Of a stretch of 64,000 nucleotides of DNA, positions 21,972 to 34,720 are shown in pieces. A program made the translations under genes and the position numbers. The stretch lies in contig CAUEHT010000001.1 in assembly GCA_958510875.1 (NCBI GenBank), positions 62,001 to 126,000 of the forward strand, given 5' to 3'. The stretch comes from Endomychus coccineus (taxonomy: Eukaryota > Arthropoda > Insecta > Coleoptera > Endomychidae). Within the stretch, counting starts at the first letter, position 1. Every line of letters begins with the position of its first letter. The notes below the pieces were generated by a model, which made no database searches, was not told the DNA's origin, and was given only the letters and a program-made list of their open reading frames with translations.

Positions 21972-23826
21972 GCAAAAAAAAAATATATATATATATATGT
22001 GTGAAAAGTAAAAATTGTTTGAATGTAAGTTATTTCTAAATGCTCCTCCTTGCACCAGTCCAGTCCATACACGTGACAATCGCCCTAGCTCAAGCGGCCA
22101 GAGGGATGGGTTCGAATTTATATAGGGCGCCACTAGTCCTTTTATGCGCTCGTACTAGGTAACGTCCAGATGTTCCAGAGACTAGACCTGGATACACGGA
22201 GGTGAGAAAAAGTGAAATATTTTCTATGGATTGACAAGAAAATTCGGTGCTGAAGGCTAAATGACTAACCCTAACCTCAAGCGTTCAATACCGACTTGGA
22301 ATTCCTTACGATTTGATTGAGAATAAGGTACGTAAACTTCAAGTATATTTAATCGTTGAAACACAACATTTGGTTTACAACCGTAGTACTAGGTACTATG
22401 TAAGGTACAAATCGGAGCCCCGTCGGTATAGCTATACGTCGGTTTACACAAAATAATACATAAAATATATAAAATAATACCAAGTAAAAGGTGAGTAAAA
22501 TTTAATTAAATGAGGTTTGCTTATCTGTTCCTAGATGTTGATGAGTGAGGAGGGTTCCACTCCGTACAATCTCATCGAAAGGAAATCCAACAGCTATTGA
22601 GCGTATCTACGAACTAAATCCACGCATCTACCAAAACCAGTCCGATACTGCCATTAAACTTGAATAACTTCCACCAATAAGGAATTGAATAACTTCCACC
22701 AATAAGGAATATAACTTCCACCAACAAGGAATCTGTGTTGCTTCAGGATATCACTGAAACCTCCAAGGTAACCGCAGTCCCATATGTAGGATGTCCAACT
22801 AAGAACGTAGCAGCAACAGCAAACGAAGTAAAACGAAAGAAAAGGAGAAAAGAAGACGAAAAAGAAAGAGGAGCCCTGAAAGAATTATTAACGCTGTAGC
22901 AATCTATTGCCCAATAAAGAGAGATTCAAATTGACTTCTTTAGATCTTGTGTAGGCTCAAAGTATACACGATTTCCACCTGTGCGTCGGAACTAACTCAG
23001 ATTTTGGATCAATCCGCCAACAATGCGAGTGATATATTCTCCAAATATTAATCACTATCACAAAACCTCTCAAAGTTAATTCTCATTAATAAAATAGCAA
23101 TTACCAATTGCCACAATCAATTCACGTGGTCTCGTACGCAACCCTTGCCGTCAAAAAGTCATAATCAAATCAGAATCCTACCCTCATTTGCTGTAATGAA
23201 GATGTCAGAGTTTCTTCTACATAGACGATATACGTGAATTTGAACATGCCGCCCTTTCAACATTAAATTCACTCCCTCAAGCTCTGTGTGTATAATTCAA
23301 TTAATGAGTCGTTTAAGTGAAAACAGAGTCACAAAGCACGGTGTCGATATTCGGTGTACCTTCAAATTATGACAAATAAACTAACCCAACTAATCTAAAG
23401 GTAACCTCTCACTTTTGACAACAATCTAAATGCCAAACAATGCGAATTAGCGACTTCGATAATTTAACTATGTACAAGAACTAACAGCTTCCAAGGTAGG
23501 GTAAAACTAATCACGGTAGTGAGAACTATTACTTATTTTAGGTCAATTCAAGTGCTGGTAGGAACAAACCAGGATTATAGTTGACTATAGTGCCCTACAA
23601 ATTTATCGAATGACTGATTCCATCACGAAATCAATGCGATGTTACTCCGATACCATATTCAAATACGATATCTCAAAAGAAGTGCACTGAACAAATGCCT
23701 ACATAAAGGTTTCACACCATTCGATATCCAAGAACTATCAATATAACAAAGGTATCTTGAGCCAATTATAAACAACAATGATCCGGTTCTAAGCAACAGT
23801 GATGAATAGAAATTCGACCCGTAACA
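21972..23826. mobile_element. About 1.85-kb non-coding insertion in BEL gag
   Basis: The insertion is bracketed by similar 5-mers (GTAAC at 23821, GTCAC at 21967). On the minus strand its start reads TGTTACGGGTCG, like an LTR start. It contains a GGGCGGCATGTTC-like motif at about 23240, which often precedes BEL 3' LTRs, and three copies of a 26-bp unit (AACTTCCACCAATAAGGAAT) at 22668-22730. No protein-coding capacity is visible. A solo LTR or LTR-derived fragment is the likeliest reading, but the ends are not proved. Confidence 0.4.
22082..22128 (+). ncRNA. tRNA-like fragment lacking the anticodon arm
   Basis: TAGCTCAAGCGG fits the pol III A box and GGTTCGAATT fits the B box, but they are only about 11 bases apart. 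GCCCTA at the start pairs with TAGGGC at the end as an acceptor stem would. The anticodon arm is missing, so it cannot be a working tRNA. It may be a decayed tRNA or a SINE head. Confidence 0.4.
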
Positions 23827-25101
23827 ATATAGATCAAGAGTGTGTCCCATGAATCGATGGACTGACCTAAAGATTTCAAAGATCTACTATCCCTTTTTAT
23901 AACATCCAAAAGTTTTCTCAATTGCGTGAACGATTCCTTGTGAATTTGTGGAAAATTATACATGGAGTCTATATGACTTAAAGCTATCAGTTTTTTGTTT
24001 TCAAACCGATCTTTTAATAATTTACACGCTTCTACGTAATTTTGCTCCGAAACTTCTAGAGCACGAATCACCTCAGCAGCATCCCCCTTCAGTGAATTTT
24101 TTGAATAATAACATTTTTGTATGCTTGATAAAGAACTGTTTGTGTGAATCAAAGCATTAAAAGTGTCATGGAACTCTAACCATTCTTTATACGACCCGTG
24201 AAATGATGGAATTTCCATAATTGGTAATTTAACGTTTCTGTCAACAGGTTGTGTTCCGGGGTTAACGTTTTGACTACCAGATGCGTTGTTATTGTTTCAG
24301 GAAGTGCTCGCACTGAGTGTGCCTTCCGCCATAGCAATGAGTTTAAAATAATTATCTTCAAAAGATTGCCTCTCTTCTACTTGTGCCTGTGACACATCCA
24401 ATTTTTCTATGCAAGTTTGTAAGGCATCAAAATCAGTCCAACACTCTCTACACTTGTCTATGCGTGCCGGCAACTGAACTAACATATCCTCTGAAGCCGA
24501 TGCTATGAACGACTCGAATCTCGTTAACTTTCCCTTCAAAATGCCTCGTTTTCGAATTAATTCATTCAAATCATCCGCCATTGTAAATGTATCTATTTAA
24601 TATACCGGAAATGCCAATTTAAATAGTGATATAACACAGACAGAACCCGTTTAATGGATAAAAAATGATAAAGAAGGAAAAGGAGAAATGTACTCACTAA
24701 TTTACTTCTTGCCCTACCGTGCTTGTGTATGTTCTATCTGCTTGTACCAAGAATTTCTGAACCAATCGTGCCGCCTGTGTGTTCGTAGCTGGGGTGCTAT
24801 TTTCAAACCCATGAGAGTGAATTCCGCATGCGGATATGTCATATTTTCGATTGAAATTTCAATTGTTGTATTTTGAAATAGCTGAACACTATTCGTATGC
24901 AGTTATGTTCGACTGAAATGCATCGCATGGCAAGGGCGGATCCAGCTTTGGCGCCAGGAGGGGGTCACATAGTCGTGGTCAAGTCAAGAACTTATTATTT
25001 AATTTTGATAACAATAGATACAAGTAAAAAGTAGGTATTTTATTAATGTACGTAAGTACTGTGCTTAAAAATATTTATTCTTTATTGTACACTTGAAAAA
25101 C

Positions 25102-25260
25102 TTAGCACATAATAACTTGTACATATTGCCATCTTCTCTTGAAGAGATCCAGAGAAGCACTATCACGCACGGAATGAGGCAGCCTATTCATATTCCATAA
25201 CCGTGGTGAATGATTTGTCATAACAGCAAGAGGTATGTCAAGGGGTATGACGCAAAACTC
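25102..25260 (-). pseudogene. C-terminal scrap of a LINE reverse transcriptase ORF
   Basis: The minus strand reads HSPRLWNMNRLPHSVRDSAS followed by LDLFKRRW. This is the conserved end of endonuclease/reverse-transcriptase proteins of non-LTR elements (R.WN.LP..VR...SL..FK). Nothing else of the LINE is left. It sits inside the hAT element, downstream of its transposase. Confidence 0.55.
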
Positions 25261-25409
25261 CGCAAAAGTGAAGAGGTGGTACGACAAGGGTTTCCAACAA
25301 ACAAAATAGAAACAGACAAAATACATATATTTAAATAACAAAATCAATTTTTCTTTTACGTCTTCCCCCGAAACGCGTTATTACGTCATTTACGTCAATG
25401 GGTAGGTTT

Positions 25410-28400
25410 TTATGAACGTGGAGAAGTGCCAGTGGTTAGGCGATCTTCAACCATTGAAGATCTTAGCCACGATTTGATTCTGCGCAACGTAGAGAAAGAC
25501 CTTTCTGCTGTCGCTACACTGACAGGTAGTGTAGCCATAATACATAAAAATTTTCTTATATTAGGATACATATCGATGTCACAATTTAAAATAAGATCAG
25601 AAATCAACTGCGGTATATCCTGGCTCCGCTGCCACGCCTGCCACTTCACCATCCACAGCCGATATTCATTTACAATGACAGAAACTGGAGTGTTATCTAG
25701 TAATAATGTATAGTCGGTAGCTATTTGTTTCACAGTTTCAATGTCTTCATTACTATATTCGCTTTTTGGCAAGAAAACGCTTAGCCGAAACAAATTAAGT
25801 ACATCAGGAGACAGGCGGTCCTGGAGATCACTTATTATTGAATCTAGAAGAGGGATATATATAGCTCTGCGGAAATACTCTTCAGCAGATTGAGCAGGTT
25901 GGTTATTGGCCCTATGTATTTGTTTTGATACTATTCTGGGGCATTTAATTTCTACATCTAGCTGTTCAGCTATTTCTTTAGCCTCTTCAAAAAGCTGTCG
26001 GTAGATTACGTCCACATTTTCTCTTTTATTTTGTAAAACACTCAAAGTATCATTAATAGCGTCCGTAGCTTTTTTTAAATCAATTGAGTTCGATTGCAGT
26101 ATTCTGCTTAAAGATACAGTAGTACCTGAAAAATAAAAAGTAAGTGACTGTGTGTGTAGTGCATAAACTAAGAATTTATAACTTAATATAAACGGTATGT
26201 ACTCGTAGCATAAAATATTAACAAAACAACAACATAATTTTAAAGTAGGTTTAGTATACTCGTATAAGTTCATTTGCCAAACAATAAGAAATGAAATAAT
26301 TTAGGGAAGTACCCACCTAATACATCACTTAAGCAGATGGAGGATATAATAAAGTCAGAACTGCGCAATGTTTGCAGCAAGCAATGCGCATCATTGGCAG
26401 TTTTATTGTCTTGCCAAGCAGAAATCTTTTCCAGAGCGCTACAAATTTTGACTAAGTTGTCTCCTTGAAATTGAAGATGCTCATCATGCCTCTCTACCCA
26501 ACGTGTCTCACAAATGCCTTGCATGGCAGCTCCGAGTTCTATTTTAAAAATTTCATGCCTCTTAGCGGATGCATTGGCAAATGCCACAACTTTTCTCATT
26601 GTGCCAGATGTATTGCGACAGGAAACTACTTTAGATGATCTTGCCAATGAGTTATTGAGCACATGGTTGTTGCACGGGCAACGTTTAGCATGAATGGCTA
26701 TTTTCATCAATTCTTGCACTGCACCTTTTGTATCTGATGCCATAACCGAGCAGCTGTCAGTTCCAATACCCACACACCAAGATAAATCTAAGTTAAATTT
26801 GGTACACAGATTTTCAACGATTTTCGCCAATGCTACACCTGTCAATCGAGGCTCTATGTCACCTGAATTGTTGTCTTCACGTCTAAGAGCATCGTAGGTA
26901 TCACAAAAAGTCACAAAATGTTCCTTAATAATACCATCATGCAAATATCGGAATGATAGGCTCAGCTGTGAGATATGTGATATATCTGTTGTTTCATCGA
27001 ACAAAATTGAAAAATATTTAGCTTCCCGCACATTCTGTAAAATGTTTTCCTGAATGATTTCTGCGCAAACATCTATCAACTCATTTTGTACAGTCTTGCT
27101 GATGTACGTGGCGTTGGATTTTGAAGATTCTAAATGTTGCTGCAATGCGATATCGCCAGAATCAATACGGAATTTTAAAAGGGCTCTAAAATTCCCTTCA
27201 TCGGCTACTACGCTGTCATAGTTCAGCAATTTACCATCGTCGCGATGGCCACGTAACGATATATGTTGATGGCCACAAAATATTATAGTTTTTACGATTG
27301 GTCGCAAACGTTCTCTATTTTCATTTATTTGTTTCAGTCTTTGACTATTTACTTTGTTCATTATGTTAATTTCCGGTTTATGAAACCTCAATAAAAAGTT
27401 CTTCCCTGCTTTGACAGCTAATTCGTGGTATTTGTTTCGCTGGTGTGTTAGCAGAACACCATTTTCACCTAGCAAATTATCGAAAGCTTTTAATGGTTCT
27501 TTTACGAGTCGACATAAAGGTGTTTTTGTCTGTATACCACCTCCAGGAGCTAAGACAAACAAAGCACAGTACTTGCAGTAAAGACCCTGGTCTTTATGCG
27601 ACAAAACAAGCCAGTGAAACTTGTCAAGGTGAGACTTCTGAGCATATTTTTTTGTTTGTTTTCCTTTTTTATTAACAACACAATGCGGGAAAGTATAATT
27701 AGGGGGAGGCTGCCAATGCTTTTCAAGCAACATAGCTTTAGTTGAATCATCTATATTTTCCCCTATATAACAAGCAATATCTGAAGCAAACTTTGGTTGA
27801 GAAAGTGAAGTCTTTATCCGATCAGAATCAGAAGTCGACGTACATATTGTAGGCTGAATATCGTTAGTAACAGGAGAGAATGTTTTTTCTTCATCTATGG
27901 TTAATGTGGGCAATGTAGCTGTAGAAGCAGAAGCATCGGCAATACAATTATTTTCATCTGTAGTTGTTGTAGGTGAATTTTTCGAGTGAGCAATCTCAAG
28001 CCTTGGTTTCTTTGGGAAAAATGAATCTATTTTTTTTAATGAACGTTTCAATCCACCACTACCATCTCCTTTTCCCTTAGAATCACCCTGCAAGCAAAAC
28101 CATGCAAATTTCACCATGCAAATTTCACACCCCACAACAGACAACAGACTGTTGCAAATACATATTAAATATATTATACATAAAAACGCCCACATTCGCT
28201 ATAGTACAGGCTGGTGGTGCAGGCGCATTACCTCACAAACAAAGCAAAACCATGCAAATTTCACACCCCACATCAGACAACAAACTTTTGTAAACATATG
28301 AGTTATAAGTACATAAAAACATAATAATATAAGTAGTTTTACAGTCCACTGCATTTTCCATAAAGACTTTACTTAAGTTTAGGCCCCTACACGAATTTTT

Positions 28401-29402
28401 ATTAGGTAGGTACTTACCTACATCAAATAGGTAATACCTACTTACTTTAGGTATAGTGTTAAACAAGCAAAACAATTTCAGTTTCTCTAATATTTTATAG
28501 TTCTTAAAAATCTGTAATATACAAATAAAGTAAAAAGTAGTAGGTAGGTAGATTACTATTTACTTGTTGTAAATGCATGCCTGTTAATGAAGCGCAATGT
28601 TTTTGTGTCGCGCAATAGTTTGCATCGAAGTTTTCGCTAGGTGCCTTTAAAAACTTTAACCAAGATTATTTTTAAGTTTATGCATGCTATATTCATTCTG
28701 TTGGTTGCTCTCTTATTTTATTTTTAAAGAGCATTAAAATCAGTGTGGTCACGACGATACACTTGATTTCATTGTGTGAATTTATCTAAGATTTTAGGTT
28801 AGGTCAGTAAGCTTAAGGTGCTACCCTGACCCAATGACAGAGAGAAAGACAATAAATACGACATTCAACACAGTCGACAGGGACGACGAACGACGCGGGT
28901 TCTCTGTCCGACTAACATTTTATTGAAATTTAATTATTAAAAAATTCAACTTTCATATTTTTTCAAAAATGAAATATTTAAATTATTGAATTTCTTATCT
29001 ATTGGTGTAAACCAATAAAACAAATAAAATCAACTTTTGAAGGAGATGAAGGTTTTTTTGTGAATTTTTAACCAAGTAAATACGAAGCTTAATAAAAAAA
29101 CTAAATGAGGATTTTAAAGATAAAACGTTAAAGACTTATGTGGACTTTACATTTACTTTTCATTTCCTTCAGTTTTTGAGGGTATAGCATCTAAAGATAG
29201 CGAAAAAACGGGATTGGGTCCGGGAAACGCCTTAATGCTCTTCGATCTCCCTCGTCCAACAAAAATATATAAGTAGGCACTCTTTCAGTAAGTAGGTACC
29301 TACATATCTACCTATGAGGTACTTTATGAGCATTAACAACAATAACATTTAAGTTCAAACACACGCACTCACTGGAATAATGAGAAACTGATTACTTACC
29401 AT
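25410..29402 (-). CDS. hAT transposase (ZMYM1/TTF-type, three exons)
   Basis: The ATG occupies the last three bases of exon 1 (29402-29400) before gtaagt. A 1.31-kb intron leads to the acceptor ttgcttgcag, and exon 2 is 28087-26317. It ends TTAG|gtgggt; exon 3 starts at 26125 after tttttcag. The protein, about 790-830 residues, has a basic PIP-like start (IDSFFPKKPR), a TTF-type zinc finger region (DKFHWLVLS, LYCKYCALF), the RNase H fold with SILFDETTDIS (Asp), GIGTDSCSVMASDTKG (second Asp) and CETRWVERHDEH (Glu), and a hAT dimerisation tail (PNIRKFLCIMATLPVSVATA, ERSFSTLRRIKSWLRSSM). A small indel after VEDRL changes frame, so the present frame stops at 25410 instead of about 25334. Otherwise it appears intact. 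Confidence 0.85.
28102..28290 (+). repeat. Duplicated 40-bp segment in the hAT intron
   Basis: CATGCAAATTTCACACCCCA followed by CA.CAGACAACA occurs at 28114-28146 and again at 28250-28282 in the same orientation, with a partial third copy at 28102. On the transcribed strand it lies just before the exon 2 acceptor. No other feature is seen between 28290 and 29399. Confidence 0.6.
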
Positions 29403-29882
29403 TTCTTGTAATTAATGAATTTGCACTTTGCAGCAACAATTTTCAAGAATACTTCTATGTTAGTTTAGTCGTTCCGATTCAGGTTAGGTCTAGCTAGACG
29501 TTACGTAGTCGACAAGCGCCCGCAAGTGTGGCGCGGTAAAATTCAAATTTTCGATGCGTTCGTCCCCAAACGTTTGCCATCGTACAAAGTTATTATATTG
29601 AATTAATTAAATATTGAAGGTATATAGTTACTTAAAATCTGTATGATGACAAAATATATAAATAAAATCATTATGTTCAATTAGTGGTCCACCTAAGTCC
29701 TGGAACCAGCTCAGGGGGGGTCATGACCCCCATGACCCCCCCCCCCCTGGATCCGCCCTTGTCGCATGGTCGCATCCATGCGGTACGAAATATTCGCTTA
29801 CGAAATGACAGGAAAAAGTTGGGAGGGGGGAAGAGAAAGGCTATAATATTTAGGTTAGAATATATTTGGTGGAGTTCTTGAA

Positions 29883-31307
29883 ATGGATCATTTCAACCAA
29901 ATTATAAATGTAGCTGCTATAGGGGCCTTGGAAGAGGCCGAAATTCTGGCTCAAGGGCGCAGAAGACGACATGAAGTATTGGTTGACCCGTTGGATGACT
30001 TAACTGGAAATGAGTTCGTTAAGATATACCGTGTAACTAAGCCATTATTTAATGAAATAGTAAACTTGGTTGAGCCGAATATTGAGCCCACGACAACAGC
30101 ATCTGGTTTGAGCGTTTCTAAAAAAGTATAGGAGTTTTTTCTATTCAATAAATTAATGAAGTGGGTTGAAATGGATATGAATTCATTATCTTTGGGTATT
30201 AGTGAATACATCTTTCATAGGTATTAACAACAGTACGCTTCTTAGCAAGTGGAAGCTATCAGCATGATATAGGCAAGCATTTGAACCATGCTATAAGCCA
30301 AGCTTCTGTTAGCAAAGCTATTCGAGAAGTCACAGATGCTTTAAATAGACCAGAAATTGTAAATAACTATGTCTATATGCCGAGGAACAATGAAGAGTTA
30401 CGAGTTGTTCGCAATGGGTAGGTACAAATTGCAATGGAAACTCTCATCATTCAAGAGTGTTTTTTTCAGTTTTTATCAAAATCACCAATTTCCTGGGGTG
30501 ATTGGGTGCCTAGATTGCACCCATGTTGCAATTTATCCTCCGAAAACAAATGATCCCCTGTATCCTGAAGCAGTTTATGTGAACAGGAAAGGCTATCATT
30601 CGATAAATGTGCAACTGGCAAGTTATTTGTAATAAACCAGTGCTTGTATCATAAACATTTTCTCTTCATAGATATATATGTGACTGGAATTTGAGGATAA
30701 TGAATGTGAATGCCAGGTTTCCTGGTAGCACCCATGATATGTATGTTTGCAACAACAGCAGTGCCTCTCGTTATATGCAAAACCTCCATATGAATGGAAA
30801 TCGTTCTTATTTTTTATTGGGTAAGAATAACTAGGAACGTACCCATATATTGAGTTCAAACTTAAAATGTATGTTTTAGGTGATTCAGGGTATGCATTGC
30901 GGCGATGGTTACAAACGCCAATTACACATCCTGAAGAAAATAGTCCTGAAGAAAGATACAATCAAAGACTCACAAGTACACGTTCTCTGATAGAGCGGTG
31001 TAATGGAGTGTTAAAATTAAGATTCAGGTGCTTACTAAAACATAGAGTTTTGCACTACACTCCTGATAGATGTTCGCAAATCATCAATACTTGTACCATT
31101 TTGCACAATATGTGCATCAATAATAATTTGCCACATGTGAACTTTGGTGATGAAGATGAAGACAGATTTATGGATATTGATTATGGTCAATATAATGATG
31201 TAGAAAACTTTGAAAGAGAAATTGGAAGAGTACCAAGAATAAATCCTGATTTAGAGGATGGGCGAAACATGCAGCAGTTTCTGATAAGAAACAATTTTAA
31301 TCATTGA
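29883..31307 (+). CDS. PIF/Harbinger transposase (HARBI1-like), four to five exons
   Basis: The ATG is at 29883. Exon 1 ends near 30124 (KK|gtatag). Exon 2 starts after ttcatag at 30219 and reads [20 protein letters not shown] and [17 protein letters not shown], the HTH part. It ends at about 30419 before gtaggt. After tttttcag (30467) comes [20 protein letters not shown] with the first catalytic Asp. The exon near 30660-30820 gives [15 protein letters not shown], and the last exon starts at about 30880 with [11 protein letters not shown] (second Asp) and [16 protein letters not shown] (Glu). All three catalytic residues are present. The 30611-30670 junction is uncertain because an AT repeat shifts the frame or the acceptor, so full coding integrity is not proved. 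Confidence 0.8.
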
Positions 31308-31887
31308 CACTGGACTTCTTCATATAACTTCAGTTTTTTCTTTTGGCACTCCTCAGTCTGTTTAATGTTTATTTCAGAATGCATAGCCAGTTTCTCTGTT
31401 GCAGCAATTGTATGATTAAGTCTCTCCACTCTAACTATTTTCTTCTGTTTTCCTTTTTGTTTCGTATATTGTTGTATTACTTTCTTTTCATTATGTGAGA
31501 TCGATGGAGTTTGATCTGTTTGTGTTCTATTTTCGTCATCTTCCAAATTGTTATCAACCACTAATGCATTGTAATCATGATCAAATTCATGTAATGTAGT
31601 GACATCTACTTCTTGGCAAACACCATTTTCAAAAACGGTATCGGACTCCAAAATTTTTGGATGTCCTTCTGTGGCCACAGTGCCAATCATCTGAACAATA
31701 GCCTCTTCATTTTCATTTAATGGAGGCAGAATTGGTGGACCACCTCCAGTACCCCTCTGAAAATTTTTGATTTGGCTCTTTTTTTTCTTTGCAGCCACTT
31801 TCATATCTTGCCAAGCCTACGGATACATGACTTGAGATTGCTCGAATAATAATCAATAGATACACTTCAACTTACTTTCCGCCACTG

Positions 31888-32357
31888 TGTGGGGGATCAG
31901 CTCTTTGATTGGGCGGTTTGCCCTAAACTGTCCCGTGGTCCTGGTAGAGGTATAGGGGAAGGAAACACATCACTTATATAAAAAGAGTCACTTTACTTAA
32001 GGTAGAGCTCGGCGCCATTATGGCTTAATGCCTTACTCTCAGAATTACAACTTAGGCAGGTACATTGACTATATTGTCAGATGCGTGGACAATGAATATA
32101 TTGTATACTACTATATTATACTGATATGCTCCACATTACTATATATACATGTTATGTCACTGTTTATTGTTTAATGTTCTACTAAACTAATCTACGATGC
32201 AAGGTATCTAGGTTAGCCGTTATGTAATATATTAACATATTGCTTGGTAACCCAGATCCGAGATCTAAACATATACTTACATAATAATTAATATAATTAA
32301 CGTCTATTCGGGGATTCTAGGTAAACTCGTATAGGGATGGAAGATTCCTATACTACA
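31888..32357 (+). repeat. LTR, left copy
   Basis: 470 bp, TG...CA, near-identical to 34713-35182. Differences seen include CTTTGATT versus CTTCGATT, ATTAACG versus ATTAAGG and GGGATGGAAG versus GGGATTGCAG. Confidence 0.9.
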
Positions 32358-34283
32358 CCTCCCTAAGCGGGGTAAAAAAATGTTGAATTGATAGATTAAC
32401 ATTTTTTTTCCAATTGTCGTACCTTAATTTTATTTTACAAACATTGTTCTTAATTAATGGTCATACATATTATTATTATACTGTGGGATTTGCGCATACT
32501 TTTAGTTTTACGGCCTTTTGCCTGAAATGATTTTATTTACTTATTTATATATATAGAAACATATGTTATTTTTTGTACCATCTTCATGTCTTCTTTTATT
32601 TATTACATTCTTTATTATATATTATATATTATGTTTATACGTCTGGTATAACATCTATTCTCAATCCTATTTTATTTACCGGTGGATTTTATTTCCATTT
32701 TCTTCTTCTTCTAGCGCTCATAAATTCCTTATCCTTGGAATTCATCATTATGCCTATTTCAGCAATAATGAAATTTTACACAAATTGACTACATTTCTCA
32801 ACAATGCCCTTAGGTACAATGCCGATCGAAAGTGTAGGTTTATGTAAATCAAAAAAATATCATCTGTAACTCATATTACTGCTGCCATACTTTTCCACAA
32901 CGTACCTAAGTCATATGTGGATCAAAGCTACAGACTTACGTATGTTACAATTCATCTTCTTACTTTCCGTTTACTTCTCTTGTGACATATCTATGTAATT
33001 GATTCAGCCTAATAATATATTTCAATTGTTCCGTGACGTACCGGATGATCAGTCCTATAGTATAGTCGCTGGATTGCCCTTGAAATATCGAATAAACTAT
33101 TCGCTCGCAATTATTTTGCTGATTCAAATTTCTGGTACTATGTTTACTATATAACATGAATGAAATATGCTTTGTTGCAATATTTATATTATGATTTAAT
33201 GAAGTTATTTCAATGTACGCAAATCGCATTTCTAAATAATATGTAACCATTATTCTAAACCTACATTAATTCAATTTTAAAATTATTTGTCGTCATCTTT
33301 ATGACTATAATATTTTAATAATACTTGTTAAAAAAAAAGTTTTTAAACCTCGTCAGATATCCAAACTTTGATAATAACCTAATTTATTTTATTGCCTTCT
33401 ACTTATAACCATTTAAAAAAAAATTCTGCATAATCAATGCTATTATATCATCTATGGTTTCCATCCTGGAATAACCATATGTTAGCCACATCATTGTTGG
33501 TCTAACAAATTATTTAATGGTTTTGTGGGATAATTTCCCCTGGCAATATATGTTTGTTTAAACTAATTTTCAAACAATATGTATATGCTTATACACATAA
33601 CTTTAATTATTTGATAAATTACTTATATTATTCTCACTTATTCCAATATATTAATATTTACTACTTTTAAATGTAAATTCCTATTCATTTCAATTAATTA
33701 AAAAAATTGATAATATTTATGTACTTAAAATACTTATCTTCTTTAATAAAGTAGTTATTTGTTAATTTTTTTAGTCTTACTATTCCAATATCTTAATATA
33801 TTTACTAAACGTAATTTCCTATTCGATTTCAATTAAATTTAAGCATTAGAAGTTATATATCCCTAAAATTACTTCAAATATTTTATCACTATAATATAAT
33901 ATATTAGATATATTGAAATCACTATTAGAAGTTAGGTATGATTTAGTTACTTCAATATTATTCAACATTTTAAAAAAATATGTTCAGCAATTTATCTGAT
34001 TATGATAAATCTACTAAAATTAATAAATCAATAAATTAATAATATGCATATATATATATAACACAGCGACGTATTTGCGTGCTATTCTTCTAAAAAAAAA
34101 TATATAAACTAAATTGTCTGGAACAGTCATTACTCACATTTCGAAGCACAACACTACAGGGTTGACTTCTTCTTCTTTTTCCCAACCCCTCGCTGCCTCG
34201 ATGCCTGCGTTCCAGTTTCCATTTTTGAAACTTCGATTTCCAATTTGCCAATAATCAATTTAGCGTCTTCCTGTTAAACCATA

Positions 34284-34720
34284 TGGGAGCCATGTGGGAG
34301 ATCACATATGGCGATGTGGACAGGGAGCGGTTCGTTTCTTTTTTTTTTCCATAAGAAAAAGACTGGTATGGATCGCCATGTGGGGGATCACATATGGCGA
34401 TGTGGACAGGGATCAGCTCTTAGCTATGTGGGGATAACATATGGTGATGTAGGCATCAAAAAAAAAATTTGTTTCACCATTCCATCCTTGAAATTTCCAT
34501 GTTTCCTTTCCAATCCATTTCCAATTTCCAAATCCATTATGGTCCGTTTCTTATTTCTGGTAGAAAAAAACTGGAAGAGATCGCCATGTGGGGAAGATCA
34601 CATACGTCTCTGTTTTTCCCATTTTCAGAAAAGACTGGCTTGGATCGCCATGTGGGGGATCACATATGGCGATGTTTTTCCCATTTTCAGAAAAGACTGG
34701 CTAGGATCGCCATGTGGGGG
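34284..34720. repeat. Iterated palindromes leading into the right LTR
   Basis: The module ATCGCCATGTG...GGGGATC...CACATATGGCGAT, itself an inverted repeat, recurs about five times (34286, 34370, 34418 diverged, 34579, 34641, 34705). The last one is fused to the LTR start. The interior between 32358 and 34280 shows nothing else I can name. Confidence 0.7.

Larger units (their letters stand above)
21590..24581 (-). pseudogene. BEL/Pao gag, split by an insertion
   Basis: The ATG is at 24581 (MADDLNELIRKRGILKGKL). The first part runs to about 23837 and has PIMEIPSFHGSYKEWLEFHD, KCYYSKNSLKGDAAEVI and LLDVIKR, standard BEL gag blocks. Coding resumes at about 21966 with KLDLIAKREWQKSG, then three Cys/His knuckles: CIICKENHFLFTCKKF, CWNCLKYGH and CKQCGRKHNTLIH at 21760-21580. 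A frameshift lies near 21865 and a stop near 21611. The interval 21972-23826 is foreign. Confidence 0.75.
17528..24790 (-). mobile_element. BEL/Pao LTR retrotransposon, internal region
   Basis: On the minus strand the order is gag, protease, reverse transcriptase, RNase H, integrase, as in BEL/Pao. Its 3' side ends in a CCGCCCCC-type sequence at 17528 next to the Harbinger derivative. Its 5' side is cut at about 24790 by the terminus of another Harbinger. I could not identify intact LTRs on either side. Several frameshifts and a 1.85-kb insertion in gag indicate an old copy. Confidence 0.85.
24931..29761 (-). mobile_element. hAT transposon with perfect 8-bp target duplication
   Basis: The ends are CAAGGGCGGATCCAG and its exact inverted copy CTGGATCCGCCCTTG. 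The same 8 bp, TCGCATGG, flank both sides (24923-24930 and 29762-29769), the length expected for hAT. The 4,831-bp element encodes a ZMYM/TTF-type transposase on the minus strand. A C-rich run (29730-29747) lies next to the right end. The clean ends and duplication suggest recent insertion. Confidence 0.95.
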
